Notes under the pieces: model-generated
Told to the model about the DNA's origin: nothing
Seen by the model: the letters and a program-made list of their open reading frames with translations, nothing else
The model's database searches: none
Part shown: one piece after another, positions 32,744 to 44,267 of the stretch
Numbering within the stretch: the first letter of the stretch is position 1
How the letters are laid out: every line of letters begins with the position of its first letter
Made by a program: the position numbers and the translations under genes
Assembly (NCBI GenBank): GCA_022747635.1
Contig: JAKTNV010000020.1
Location: 3,943,501-4,007,500, forward strand
Reading direction: 5' to 3'
DNA from: Hetaerina americana
Lineage: Eukaryota > Arthropoda > Insecta > Odonata > Calopterygidae
DNA: 64,000 nt

Positions 32744-33250
32744 AATTGAATGAATGACAAGTTGCTCTTATTACTGCTCACGTTGACATAGCTTTCATTT
32801 TTGGGGGATTTTATTAAATTTTAAAGGAAAAACAAAAATTATGTTACAATAATTTTTTTACCGAGAAAATAAAGGGCAACAGCTAAATTCTCTATTTTTA
32901 TGCAAATCTCATGGATAGCAGCTGGACCCGGGTCAAGCCCAGAGAACTATATCGGGTAGCTATCGAGCTATCGCAATAGATATTCAGCACGCGATATTTT
33001 CCGATCCTCATTTCACAGTGGTAACTGGCATGGGGGTAAGACCGGGAAAGAGCAAATAAAAGCGTCCGCGCTTATTCCCTAACCCGCCCTCGGTAACCAA
33101 TCGCCGTCAAACATTTCCCTGGACTTGTGTCTCCCCGACTACCCATTCTCCTTTCCTGCTTTCCTTCCTCAACAGACAACTTTCGCTCAGCCAATCTCTC
33201 AACCGCCGTGCGTGTCCTCCTCAAAATCCTTTCCCCTTTGCGCCCCTCCT
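32744..33250. other. No recognisable feature
   Basis: Unique-looking sequence leading into the minisatellite. Confidence 0.5.
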
Positions 33251-33471
33251 TCAATGCCTCCCTCCGATGCCTCCCTCCGATGCCTCCCTCCGATGCCTCC
33301 CTCCGATGCCTCCCTCCGATGCCTCCCTCCGATGCCTCCCTCCGATGCCTCCCTCCGATGCCTCCCTCCGATGCCTCCCTCCGATGCCTCTCTCCGATGC
33401 CCCTCTCCGATGCCCCTCTCCGATGCCCCTCTCCGATGCTCCTCTCCGATGCCCCTCTCCGATGCCTCTCT
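33251..33471. repeat. 13-bp minisatellite, about 17 units
   Basis: Unit GATGCCTCCCTCC, nearly perfect for the first ten copies and drifting to GATGCCCCTCTCC in the last seven. The unit has no stop codon in any frame on either strand and 13 is not a multiple of 3, so overlapping ORFs run through it in all frames (33072-33602). These ORFs are composition artefacts unless shown otherwise. Confidence 0.95.
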
Positions 33472-34949
33472 TTCTCGTGTGTTTTCCATTCACCGCATGC
33501 CTCCCCCAACGTTCTTCTACACGTTTCGCCATCTCCCACTTACTGCCATTTTACTTAATTTCTGCATTTTTGGTAGCGCATAAAATTTTTGATTCACTAT
33601 AGACATTAGCGAATCGATATTTGGTTATGCTTTATTGCCCATTCGTTGTTTCGTTGGGTGAGTTTTTCCGGGGACGTTCTATTTTTTTTCCTGATCACTT
33701 TCCTCGATGTTCTCAACACTCCGAGCTGACAGCGTTCTCCTGCATTTGAATTACTTAGAGCAATCACCTATTTATGAAAAGATATACTTAATCCCGTCAT
33801 CTAATCATAATTGTTTGAAATGAAGTATTTAACATAATTTCCTCATCAACACAGTGTGTGCAATCCGGTGTACATCTGGCTATCGGATATGTCCGTGCCC
33901 GCGCTACTACAATAAATATAACGAGGAAGATTGCAAAATTACAGTTAATTATTAATATTTCAGCATACCTGAAGACTAATTTAACCTCGAAACATGATTT
34001 TTCTTGGTTTTTTGGCTGGTTTTTAAATATTTAGAGCTTGCTGTGTGAATTGTTTTATGTAAGTTTAGCAAATGAATAGCCCAGGCAGTGATCGTCGAAC
34101 ATCATGTTTTACTGAACTTACATTATGTTTGGAAATTTAATCGCAGAATTGAATAATGTGATATTAAATGGTGGAAAAATTAAATGATATATGATGGGGT
34201 ATTGGAAATAGTGAAGGTTTTCGAGTGTCTAAAAACCAGTTGCCGAGAGCAGGCGAGACGGCAGTAAACAGACCCCTGAGCCAAATTATCTCTCTCAATT
34301 CGAGTTCAGAGCACCGTGGTTTCATTCATCAGGCAATGACACCTCTTTAAAGAGTCCCATTTTTTAACCATTCAGACAAGGGTTCTGGTCGATACTTCGA
34401 TCTGGAGTTTTAAAGGGTCCGACTCAACAGACGCACGGCTCTCAACCCAAATAGGCTCTGGGCCCAAGGTTGGCGCCCCATGCATTCCTTGCGTCCATTT
34501 GATCCAACTTCAAATCTTCCAAATCGGCAATACATCCGAAATTGGTATAAAAAATGCACGACCTCGGTGCCGCAGTCATTCTGTCGCCTGTTTCTGCCGG
34601 TAAATATGTTCGCATTACATTTGAAATGAGAAGAACGGCCGAAAAAAATCTCATCGTCGGCCAGTCGGAGCATAAATTTTTTTCGTACTTTTTCCTTCAT
34701 CTTTTTTCATTTCCTCCTGGGCTAGAGGCTATATACACCCCATGCATATACAGACTAAAGCCCTCAGGCGGAACCTTCCTTACATAATAAAGAATACACC
34801 TTTCATTTCTCTCTGCATAGTGCCAATTTTTTCCAAATATCTTATGCTTATTATGCCAAAATAACTCATTATTATCAATGCGAAAATGGCATTATTATAT
34901 TTAAGGAACAGGCGGGCACAGGCTGCAGAAGAACAAATTTCCTGGCCTC
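33472..34949. other. No recognisable feature
   Basis: AT-rich. ORFs at 34410-34787 on both strands have no similarity I recognise. Confidence 0.5.
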
Positions 34950-37010
34950 GCCCAACTAGGCAGCATCACACCGCCCACTGCAATAGACCGCGTCCCTCCG
35001 GCCCATCCTGATCTTACCTCGCTGACCCTCTCCTCTGGCTCATTCTTTGGCAATTCATCGTCAAACAGAACTCTGTGCATCCATCTTTCCTTCGTCTTTT
35101 GAATTCCCCAACTAACCCCAATTTATATTATTTTCCTTTCCTTGGTTTACAGATTTTTCATTTATCTCTCAGTAGACATCTCAATAACCCCCAGGCACGC
35201 CTATCGTCTCGCTTAAACGACCATGTTTCCGCTTCGTACCTTAAAACCCTGTCTGCCAAAGATTTATCAAGCATTTTCTCAACCTTCTTAATTAAGGTCC
35301 CTCTCATCAATTCTCTTCTTACCGTGAAAGCTTGTGTGGATAACGAAACTATTCTTATTTTATCCCTAATACTGTAACAATCTCGGTCCAAGACACATCC
35401 AAGATGCGAAAACTGTTCCACTTGCTCAAGTTTTTGCCTATTATTGTAGCGTTTCAATGGTGCCTCCTTCCTCTCAAAAACTTAGTAACCATTCTGTTGC
35501 TTTCATTGATTCTCATCAAAAACCCATCAAACTAAATTTCTAATGCATAAAGCAATGCTTACAAGCCCGTGGTTCACCAGTAAACTAAATCTTGATCATC
35601 CGAAATCATAGCCGTTTTTATACAAGCCGACTTCAATTCCGATTTTCGGTTCGCCCCATGTCTCTTTTTACTATTTCACTTACACATGAGTTGAAAAACA
35701 TTTGGAATAATGGACACCTTTTCCAATTCCTCTTCTTGGCACTGCCCATATCATCCGACCCAAACACCTGAGTACCTCTTCCTTCTTTTGGAAACCCTAA
35801 CCTCGCACTGCGTCTTCCATCGTACTTCTTTCACTCGCTTAGGTTATCAATTCAGTTTACTATTCATTCTTTTGTACTTCATTCTTCCTAAATTTGGGTT
35901 TACATGATTTTACAGCATTCTCTTGTCTTCTTAATCATCCCGTCGCTAATGCATGGTTTTCTATCCTTTCCTCATTGCCTGTTTCTTTGGGTTCGTTTGT
36001 GGCTTTTGATATTTCTTTCATGCTAATACGTTTCTATTTGTACTCAACGCGTACTTTATCTTTCTCTCTGTCTCTAATCTTAAATTTTGCATTGCCTCCT
36101 ACTAATCCTTTATTTTCGTCCCGATGATTCTTATTCTGCTTCGTGTGCCTCCCCAATGTCGCCCTCTTAAACCTGGCGTAGCCATTCATTGGTTCTGACG
36201 TGCGATCTAAATCCAGATTAGATCATAAACCTGCGTAGTTACCGATACCTCTTTGAACCCCCGGATCTATTTCATCCAAACCTATCTAACCTTCTAAAAC
36301 CATCTAATCAAGTGTTCGTTATGATAAAAACCTGTCTGCCACAAAACTTATTTCTTTCCCCCCGCGGTAATTCCGTGTGCCTCAAATATAGTCCCCCAAC
36401 TCACGGCCATCTCTCCCATCGCCATCCGTCCCATATCACTACTAAACGTCCCATTCCATTCCTCTTATTGGTCGAACAATCTGTCTCTCTTTTATTTCAA
36501 ATGGCTACTTGTTGACATACGGATGTGTATAATGACTCAGCTCTCTGGTTCAACTTTTGCTCAACTATTTTGTCGCCTACCTGCTCTCTGTTTAATTGGC
36601 TTCTTCGCCCCATTTTCGCCAATACCGTTGGCATTTCTCTCTGACCCCCTTGCCATACACTCTATATTATCCTCTAGCCATCACTCCGGTGATCCCGTCT
36701 TTCCGTCTCACCTTGCAACACCGTAAAGTATTTACATATTCGTGTATATCCTATCTCCATTTCCCGCTTTATATTTTATAATTTCCCGTCCGCCTGATGG
36801 TCTTGACGTTCTATTATTACTGTTTCTGCCCTATTATATGTATTCTTCTCTGCTTCTGTCATCAATTCTTCCTTTCAAGGGTTTTCTATGATGACTTGGG
36901 AAGCATTCCACCTTCTGCCGTCTCAGCAAGCCGGGTCCCGTAATTCTCACGCTTAATATTTTTCACTCTCTCGGGTCCTCGCGTGGGTCGTCAAGAGTAT
37001 ATTTTAACTT
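34950..37010 (-). mobile_element. Degraded BovB-type RTE, copy 3
   Basis: The minus strand 35457-35158 reads QKLEQVEQFSHLGCVLDRD, then RRELMRGTLIKKVEKML and YEAETWSFKRDD, matching the post-RT segment of the copy at 18077-18511. Upstream, 36300-36970 matches the endonuclease half in decayed form. Sequence between them (about 35460-36290) is shortened, so much of the RT is missing. Numerous stops. Its 5' edge lies within about 20 bp of a SINE A 3' end. Confidence 0.75.
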
Positions 37011-37025
37011 GACCATATGACAACC

Positions 37026-37285
37026 ACAGTAATCAACCCGAGGTATAGCTTTGTAGTGGAGGATAGATATCATCTAGCAGTAAACGTAGCCTAGAGCAAC
37101 GTAAGGGCCAAACACATGATAGGGGTGCAGCGCCCCTTCACTTGCGCCGCCGATGGTTTCTCAGGAAGATTTGGTTCCCGAAACTGAAAGTTGAAGTTGA
37201 AGGCACCCAGAGGCCTCACTCGAAATCGATCCCCGGCCATCCCGTCAGTGCTTCATCCCTCTTACCACTTGACTGCCAAGCCCAA
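37026..37285 (-). mobile_element. SINE A (tRNA-derived), copy 2, divergent
   Basis: It begins (plus strand) CAGTAATCAACCCGAGGTA, matching the 3' end of the other SINE A copies, then GATGGTTTCTCAGGAAGATT and GGTTCCCGAAA of the shared body, and a decayed tRNA-like head near 37225-37280. Confidence 0.75.
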
Positions 37286-37964
37286 CAGTCGCAGCAATCA
37301 CTTCCCAAACTTACAAATGGCAATTTTGTTTCCTAATAACGTTTTACAGTCCATAATATTTTCTGTTACAGACAGACGTTTCAATACTATTTATCAATCG
37401 TCACTTAAGACAGTCGCTGAGAACTAATTTGTATTTTCAGTTAATACCGTTGCAGTTGAGTAGGAGCTCAAGCCGATGAGTGTGACCAGCGCTCCAAGTG
37501 TGTGTTTCAGGGGAAATATGCGCCTGAAGGACGCGAGCGAGCGCTCGAGAGAGCAGGCGTGCTGCGATGGTCAGCATCTCTGTCCCTTCTCCTCCACGCC
37601 CCTCGATCCGGAGGAACTCTGGAGAGATTGCGATGGCTCCCTTATCTCCGTGGCGCGCACGAGTAGACCTTGGTCCCTACCCTCGTGACCAGGCCGATGA
37701 CCCCCATCCGCCTCTCCCCGCCGGGTCAATCCCATTTCTGCGGGCCCTTATCAAGATGCGTGGTGCCGCCGTGAGGAATACTTGAGTGACGCCGAGGCGA
37801 GGAGGGAGGACGTGGGAGAGTGGACGACATGCGGACGAGACATTAACTCGGCAGTCGATAATTTCCGCTCCCCATCCTGTAACAATCATATTTTAGCATT
37901 TTCTTGGGCCAAGAAACTGCGGACTTTTAACTAATTCGGTAGTTCTGTGCCGGTTTCCCCTCTA
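37286..37964. other. Mixed DNA with a GC-rich island (about 37470-37850)
   Basis: The CpG-rich core has overlapping ORFs of 64-72 codons on both strands and no recognisable domain. Confidence 0.35.
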
Positions 37965-38360
37965 TATATCTCCATAATACTCCGCAAGTCCCCAAAAGCC
38001 CCCACAAGGGCGTGTGGCGGGGAGTGATAGGTCACAACCCGTAAAAGAAAAATATAACTGAATGCAAAACTAACAAATTAATACAAATCTACACTCACAG
38101 AGGTGTATTCATGCCAAAAACTGTGTTACCTATCCGCATACAAATGCAAATACTATTAACTAACATGCACGTGCACCTACGAATACAACTTTTGCCTAAG
38201 CAACGTTTAATTTTGTCCGGAATTTTAAGTGGGATGTCTTTATTTTTCTATGGCGACTTTGATTTCTTACTATTATGATTACTGATTTGGGGAAACAGCG
38301 AGTATTTGTATGTATCTGTACTTGAATCGGTATCTCTTTGTGATGTCATCTACCCTAAAT
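37965..38360 (-). mobile_element. 3' end of CR1/L2-like retrotransposon, copy 3
   Basis: The inverted copy of the 7130-7530 repeat: GGGCGTGTGGCGGGGAG at 38008-38024 is the complement of its CCCGCCACACGCCC block. The region 38200-38350 aligns with 7130-7250 (GGTAGATGA, ACAAATACTC, AATCATAATA). Its coding remnant is more decayed than copy 2. Confidence 0.65.
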
Positions 38361-40299
38361 AGTAGGAGTCCTAACTTTATTATGACTACTTTGCCCTGTA
38401 ACAATTTTGTCGGGGTTTGAATATGCTAAAAATACAATCATTACTCTATTTACTGCATCAAAAATTACTCAGAGAAAAAATTTACTCTCTTGAATACAGA
38501 GTAGTGACACCTATTTATTGTATTTTATGTAAAATTCCTTGATCCTCTTAGCCAGTATTGTAAGTCCTACCAAAAGGTTAATATGAGTTCCAGTGGAATC
38601 AAAAAATGTTCCATGCTTTTCTAAATAAACGTCTGGGTTGTAAACTTATTGAATTCAATGAGCGTGGTGACTCTCCTATACTCCCTAGAGTAGCAAATAG
38701 CAAATTTTCTGAATGAAAACAATTGAATTATCACATAAAACCGGTAATGGTAAACGGTAAATATTTGAAAGATCGCGCAAAATTCAATTAAATTTATGTA
38801 TGTCATTTTCAAGATATTACTTCTTGCATTGAATGAGTGCCAGGGAGACGTAGGAGATTTTTTCATCTCGTCATCTCTTCATCTCGTCAATTATGATGTT
38901 ATTCACTTCCTTATTTAAATCCCTTTCCGAGTGTCTCTATCTTGCGCATCTCCACTTGACAGCAACGGCGCCAACAAAATTAAACAGGAGGCTTCGTCTA
39001 ATCAATTGTCTCTTCGTTAGCCACTTTGGCCGTAGGAGCGTTTTTAAACTCTATTTTGTTGTTCTATAAATTTTCTTGAAGCTCTCCAAGCTATCAGTCA
39101 ATGTAAAGGGGCTTTGAACGGATGGTTTCAAACATTTTCTTGGAAACATTTAAGGAACTATCTTCGTAATCGCTTCCTCCACTGCCCATTTTAATTAATT
39201 TACTTTAATATTTCAACCGTTTCTCGTTGCTTTTCTTTTCTCACATACCCTCCAGTTTTCTCTGCGTCTGTGTTTTAACACGTTCGCTCTTTGTCTCGGC
39301 TTTTTTAAAACCTCCAAATACGCGGCTCTTCGTAAGGCCTTCATTCTGAGCCGAGCAAAAGGAGAAGTGCACCCTTGGACGCCTAAGAACTCAATTAATT
39401 ATTTTAAGAAGACCAGAACACATGCTGTGATCTAGTGCTCTTACACCTATTAATTGATGAACAATAGAATCTCGTGTTGAATGAACCAGCGACTAAATTT
39501 AAAAAATCCTCCGTTTCAAATGGACACTTCATATCTCGCGATTTTCCTTTTGCTACTTGGGCGCTAGTGCACTTTTTTGCGAACACTTCCGACTTTGTTT
39601 GCATCTACGAAGAGACCGTTTCTCAAAATGTGCTGTCATAGCGATAGCAATTTTACTTGCATTCAAATTCAAGCAAAAGTGTATGTAAACCAATACTCGC
39701 GAAAGAGTATCATTTGGCTGAAAGTAATCTCTGTTAAATCAAACGGAGTGAAATAGAAACAGTAAAATTATTCATTAATAAAATGCTTGGATTTAGTTCG
39801 GCACATACCCAATCACAAGGCATCGCTGATCTACATGCGCATTTTTTAAATTTAAATTTTCATTTTGAAGGTCTAATGCATAAAGTATAGTGAAAGTGGC
39901 TGCTACTTGCAAGAGAAGCTAAGGGCTGATATTGCTTTTTTGAAATATTTCGGGCTCCTTGGAGTCCTTCGCAGTATGGCGCGAGGTTCATCTTCCCATC
40001 TCCACTCATCCTGAATTTGGCTTCTTTTGACGATTCCCTCCAAACCTCCCCTTCCCTCCCCATACTGCCCTTCCACCCTCATGGATTGCTTCCCATCGTT
40101 CTCTGTCCTACTTCCATCCACCCCCCTTTAATTATATTACCTCTTCCCCTTTTTGATCAGGCCACCCTCCTCTCGTCTGTCCTCTAAACATTCGTCTTCC
40201 TTCCTTCCAAACATTTCTCCGCTTCCTATCCTCCCAATATACCTTCCCCTCGGCAACCCCGCCCCCTCCATCCCCGCCCAACCCTTCTTTTCACCCCAT
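38361..40299. other. AT-rich stretch, no recognisable feature
   Basis: Nothing recognised. 40020-40299 becomes pyrimidine-rich. Confidence 0.5.
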
Positions 40300-40640
40300 T
40301 AACCAATCCGGCGAGGGTGGCACTCCCAACGTTGAATTGGTTGCCTAGCACGAGGGAAGGGGTTGCCGCCCCACGGCCGGGGACACACGAGGACTTCCTT
40401 CTCACCCCCTCCCCCCCATTCCCTCTCTCTTTCGTGTCTTCCCTTGTGATACTCTTTTTTGCGTGTAGTCCTCTGCCATGGCCGTCGTCCGACGGTCGTA
40501 CTTTTGTTACTCTAACACACGAACTCTCTCTTTCTTTCTCTGTTGCCTTTTATTGCCCCCACTCCCTCCCTCCTCCTCGTCGCGGTGGTGGGAGAGAGGG
40601 AGGGAGGGAGAAAGTGTGTGTGTGTGTTGCAGGGTGGGAT
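40300..40640. other. C-rich and (GT)n low-complexity segment
   Basis: Pyrimidine-rich runs, a purine-rich GGGAGAGAGGGAGGGAGG patch near 40588-40607 and a short GT tract at 40614-40628. ORFs through it (for example 40317-40769) are low-complexity. Confidence 0.5.
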
Positions 40641-41799
40641 GGCATCGTTTTGGTGGAGCCAGAGGAGTTCTCATTTTATTTTATTTTCCTGCGGAAGATA
40701 AAGATCGATATTTTAGTCGTTATAATCCACTCTTTTTTCTTTAACGAGGAATTGATGATTTTCTCTTGAGAAAAATATCGTTTTATTCCAGTTGTTGCAT
40801 TTTGTTTGGCATTATTTTTTTTCGTGGAAAATGGCTTCGCTATTTGTATGAGACACCATCGATATAAAGCTTTCTAGTTAAAGAGTTTTCCGGATCGTTA
40901 CTCCAGGGATTGCTGTCTCTCCCTCCGGGGCATTTTCTCTTCGTCATCTCAGGATCACAAGAGCATTCATTCACTCTGAGATCATGTTAATTACTTAATA
41001 ATTCATGGCAGTATTAAAAGTATTCGTTGATTTTAGAGAGAGATCAAATGTATTATTTTGAAATAGGGCGTTTAAGGCACTGGCTTATTATGCCATAGCA
41101 ACTTAGGAGCACCTTGTAATGTCAGTTATCGTACTTTATCTGAAAAAGCAAGAACGCTGCTTTTTTGTCTTTTAAAAATTAATGCCTTTAATAGATGATC
41201 TTTCTACCATTTCCTTATACCTTCTATGAAATTCCGTACGGTAGTTTGAGCATCAAAAAGAGCGAATACTAGTGTATATAATTGTATGAAAAATAATGCA
41301 TAACATCTTCTGCAAGTTTTTCGTCCCTCTCTCCTTTTTAAAAAGGTAAACACTTATCCTAAAGAAGTCCTTGTATTATGAATATTTATTTATCGACTCC
41401 AATATTTAAGAATTGTTTTTTAGCGTAGCACTTTTGAAGAAACGCATTAAACAAAACGACAAAAAAGTGTCACATAAAATACAAGGCATGATGTGTGTAA
41501 TGGCCATTAAATAGAAATTGACGTATAATACATCTTGAACGAAAATACAAAGATAATTGGTGGGATTTTGCACACTTAAGAAGGAAGTTAGGAGAGAGAT
41601 CGAATAGGCTGAATGTACGGGAAAATGGCTGGCGCTATGAATGAGGCACGGTAACATTGAGTGAATTACATAGTCTTTCGTTAGAATAACATTTAAATGC
41701 AGACCTGTTAGATGTAAAGTATTGAGCCGAAGATTTCGCACTTGAAATGCATCTAAGAGTAGAATTGGAAAGGGAATGTCGCGGCCGTTATTCGCCTGA
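40641..41799. other. AT-rich stretch, no recognisable feature
   Basis: No shared repeat and no recognisable coding sequence. Confidence 0.5.
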
Positions 41800-42245
41800 G
41801 CACCCCGGGGAGAAGGATTTGCGATTGAAGCAGGAACGAGAGGTGGCAGCGGTAGATAATTCACCCTGCACCCCCCGCACCCACCCATTGCGCCCACGCA
41901 CCCTCGACGACCTCGATCCGGGAAACCTCTCTCCAAAACCCACCCATTCTCCTTACCCTTATACCCGCGCTTTACAACGCTTCACCTTAACCCTGGAGCA
42001 CTTCCATCACCCTCTCCTCCGCCCCCACGCCGACTGACCACCCCTCCCCGCATGAATGCCCTCCGCCCATCTCCCCTCTCTCCCCAGTGGAGCTTGCTGC
42101 ATGTTAGCTCATTGTGCCGTCATCATCGCCAGGAGTTATCAATCCCCATATTGCTTTCCTTGACGCAATCCTTTCTTTATCGCCCTCGCCTGCCCTCGCC
42201 TGCCCTTCCCGGTTTATCTTACGCATCTTCCTTTCATTTGCTGTA
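41800..42245. other. GC-rich, C-rich island
   Basis: Composition island of about 450 bp; ORFs on both strands without recognisable domains. Confidence 0.3.
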
Positions 42246-42647
42246 AATATATGGCAACGCAGACTTTTGCGCCAGTGAAAATGCAACCAAAGTATTTTAC
42301 AGCCGTATTCCTCAAGTAAAACTGGTGCACTTAGCATTTAATTATATGATTTTTACAATGCTCATTTTCTTACTGATTTCAAACGGAAACAAGTCATTAA
42401 GCCAAATATGGCAATAAGTAATGTTTTAGGTATTGAAATACAATTGTTGCATGGTTATACTGTGTATTTACATACATGGCACGTACATATATGGTATATC
42501 TACTTCATTCCCTAACACAATTATATTTCATTCATTTTTGTGGAACAAATCTATTTAATATATGTATGTTTATTATATGTAATCTTCAAAAAGAGACGCT
42601 CTGCAGCCACGACACAAATATAGAAAGCTTTGAATAACACATTTGTA
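42246..42647. other. AT-rich stretch, no recognisable feature
   Basis: Nothing recognised. Confidence 0.5.
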
Positions 42648-42796
42648 CGCTGAAACTCAGAGAAAGGACACTAACATTTCTAGTAGACGTTTCGATACCA
42701 TGGCCGTCAACACCCAAACCTGATCTGATGATGACCGCCGTGCCGTCGAAAGGTCAACTAAATATGTGAGTGCCCTTCCCTTGTGTTTCTGCGCAC
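42648..42796. repeat. Foldback of two inverted PLE-type 3' ends
   Basis: Arm 42648-42710 and arm 42725-42796 are imperfect inverted repeats (about 70 percent by eye). Each has the block AAAGGACACTAACA or its complement and a TTTCGA(T/C) element, as in the foldback at 3381. The right arm carries CTGATGA (42725-42731), a hairpin of GAC, mismatch, GC pairing to GC, mismatch, GTC, and GAAA (42748-42751), a complete hammerhead-like core. Unlike the other foldbacks it is not flanked by TA arrays. Confidence 0.75.
42725..42751 (+). ncRNA. Hammerhead-like ribozyme core in PLE foldback
   Basis: CTGATGA, then a hairpin with one internal mismatch, then GAAA. A short stem III (AG/CU) with a following CUA triplet could form, but the element is too diverged to show a stem I. 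Candidate only. Confidence 0.35.
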
Positions 42797-43070
42797 AAAG
42801 TCCAGGGGGTAGAGCGTTGGACTGCTGACCGGAGGGTCTCGGGATCGAATCCCGGGCAAGACACTCTGGGCACCTGCAGCTCTACCCAAGCTTTGTGATT
42901 TTTCGGGTACCAGATCTTCCTGGGAAACCATAACCGGCACAGGGAAAGGAACTGCCCCCCCTACCCTGATGTGTGAATATCACCCGCCGTATAAGCTTAG
43001 TACTGGGTGATCTCTACCATCACCTACCAAACCGACCTTCGGGTTGATTACTTTGTTTATGGTTTTTATA
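42797..43070 (+). mobile_element. SINE A (tRNA-derived), copy 3, best preserved
   Basis: Head GGGGGTAGAGCGTTGGACTG (A box) and CGGGATCGAATCCCGGG (B box with intact T-arm palindrome) at 42806-42856. The body has GGGTACCAGATCTTCCTGGG and the 3' part ACCTTCGGGTTGATTACT. It starts immediately after the PLE foldback and ends about 110 bp before the Jockey element. The internal Pol III boxes look intact. Confidence 0.9.
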
Positions 43071-43219
43071 ACTAGATAACACCCCATCCTTGAGGGTTTT
43101 ACCTGGTACCGAGGACTGCTGGTTCCCCCTACCCCCAACTTTGCCCTAAATTTTCACTCAAAATCGCGCTATCTCGCACCGTTTCCGATACTGAGGAAAT
43201 AATACTTAAGGCGCTGACG

Positions 43220-44130
43220 GTGGCGACACCCGCGGCATCTCCGAGTACTAAAACGCATTATTTGTCTATTGAGTTTCTCAAAGTCGATTGGCTTCCCCAC
43301 CTCGGAACTGGGGAAGAAAGTCATCAAAACACTCAGCCCACCGAACTGGAAACCCTGAATCTAAAAGTCCAGAGGAAAGTGAGCCTGATGCTCAATCCGC
43401 CAGCGGCGGACTTGGAAATGACACTACTTCACCACAAATAAATCCGGAAGCTGCACTCAAATCGCTGCTGACGCAAATTCAATCACCCAGCATCGACACC
43501 ACGAAGGAGGAACTGGCGGCAGACCTATGAAAGAAGGGGCTCCGAGGTCCGAGGTCATCCGTCAAATGAAGACTTCGCGGCCCACAAGGAGCCAAAGGTT
43601 AGAACGTGAAGAAAGGACTCTCAAAAAACCAGATGTCCAACTTCCTTCTCTACCATCCCGCCTGCTACCACTCTTTCACGTGTGCGTCCCCAATGACTGA
43701 GATAAGGCCAAGTTCCTCGCAACCACTGGGCTCTGTGGTCTCTCAGTGACAATCGAGCCATACCGTTCGTCTCCTGGGCCACTCCAATGTACAAGATGCC
43801 AGCGCTTCGGGCACACGTACAAAACGTGTTGTATGGCTGCTAGGTGCGTCAGCCGCGGGCAGAGTCACCAAAGCTCTGATTGCCTGCTCCACAAAGACCT
43901 GCCAGCCACTTGTGCCAACTGTTCCGGTGCTCCCCCTGCAAACTACAGGGGCTGCCCAAACATTAAATCATACGCGGAAAGGCTCAGGAAAGACAGGCCA
44001 AACCGAGAACCCACCCCGGCTGCCCCAGCGATGACTCCTCGCAACTTTCCGATGCTCCACTCGTTCTCACCCCCATTACCTCTCAGCCTCCACCGTCCAG
44101 CACTCCATCACCACCATTAACACCGGCGAG
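43220..44130 (+). pseudogene. Jockey ORF1 (Gag-like, zinc-knuckle protein)
   Basis: ORF1 of Jockey elements makes an RNA-binding protein that packages the element RNA. The best-preserved part, 43746-44120, reads CTRCQRFGHTYKTC, then RCVSRGQSHQSSDC, then CANCSGAPPANYRGCP: the three CCHC-type knuckles in the usual order and spacing, with Cys replaced by Arg in the second (CVSRG where the family has CVKCG). The N-terminal region (43220-43530) is spread over two frames with a stop near 43440 and a frameshift by 43530, so the gene is broken. Confidence 0.85.
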
Positions 44131-44267
44131 CACAGCCGCATACCTAAGGTGTAAAGTTTTTGCCTGGTTAGGCGGGCTCGTCCAACAGCTAATACAGCCT
44201 CCGCAGGGGAAATCGAAAATAGACGTCATAATCGAAGAAACAACAAAGGCTGCAATCATGTTCTTAA

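Noticed and set aside
33251..33471. CRISPR array
   Set aside because: Units are directly tandem with no spacers, and the context is eukaryotic.
33072..33602. Repeat proteins on both strands (up to 155 codons)
   Set aside because: They arise from a 13-bp minisatellite without stops in any frame.
42806..42870. tRNA gene
   Set aside because: A and B boxes are present, but the sequence continues into a body shared with two other loci and lacks a proper acceptor stem; it is a SINE head. The same holds for 28800-28860, 23095-23150 and 32685-32743.
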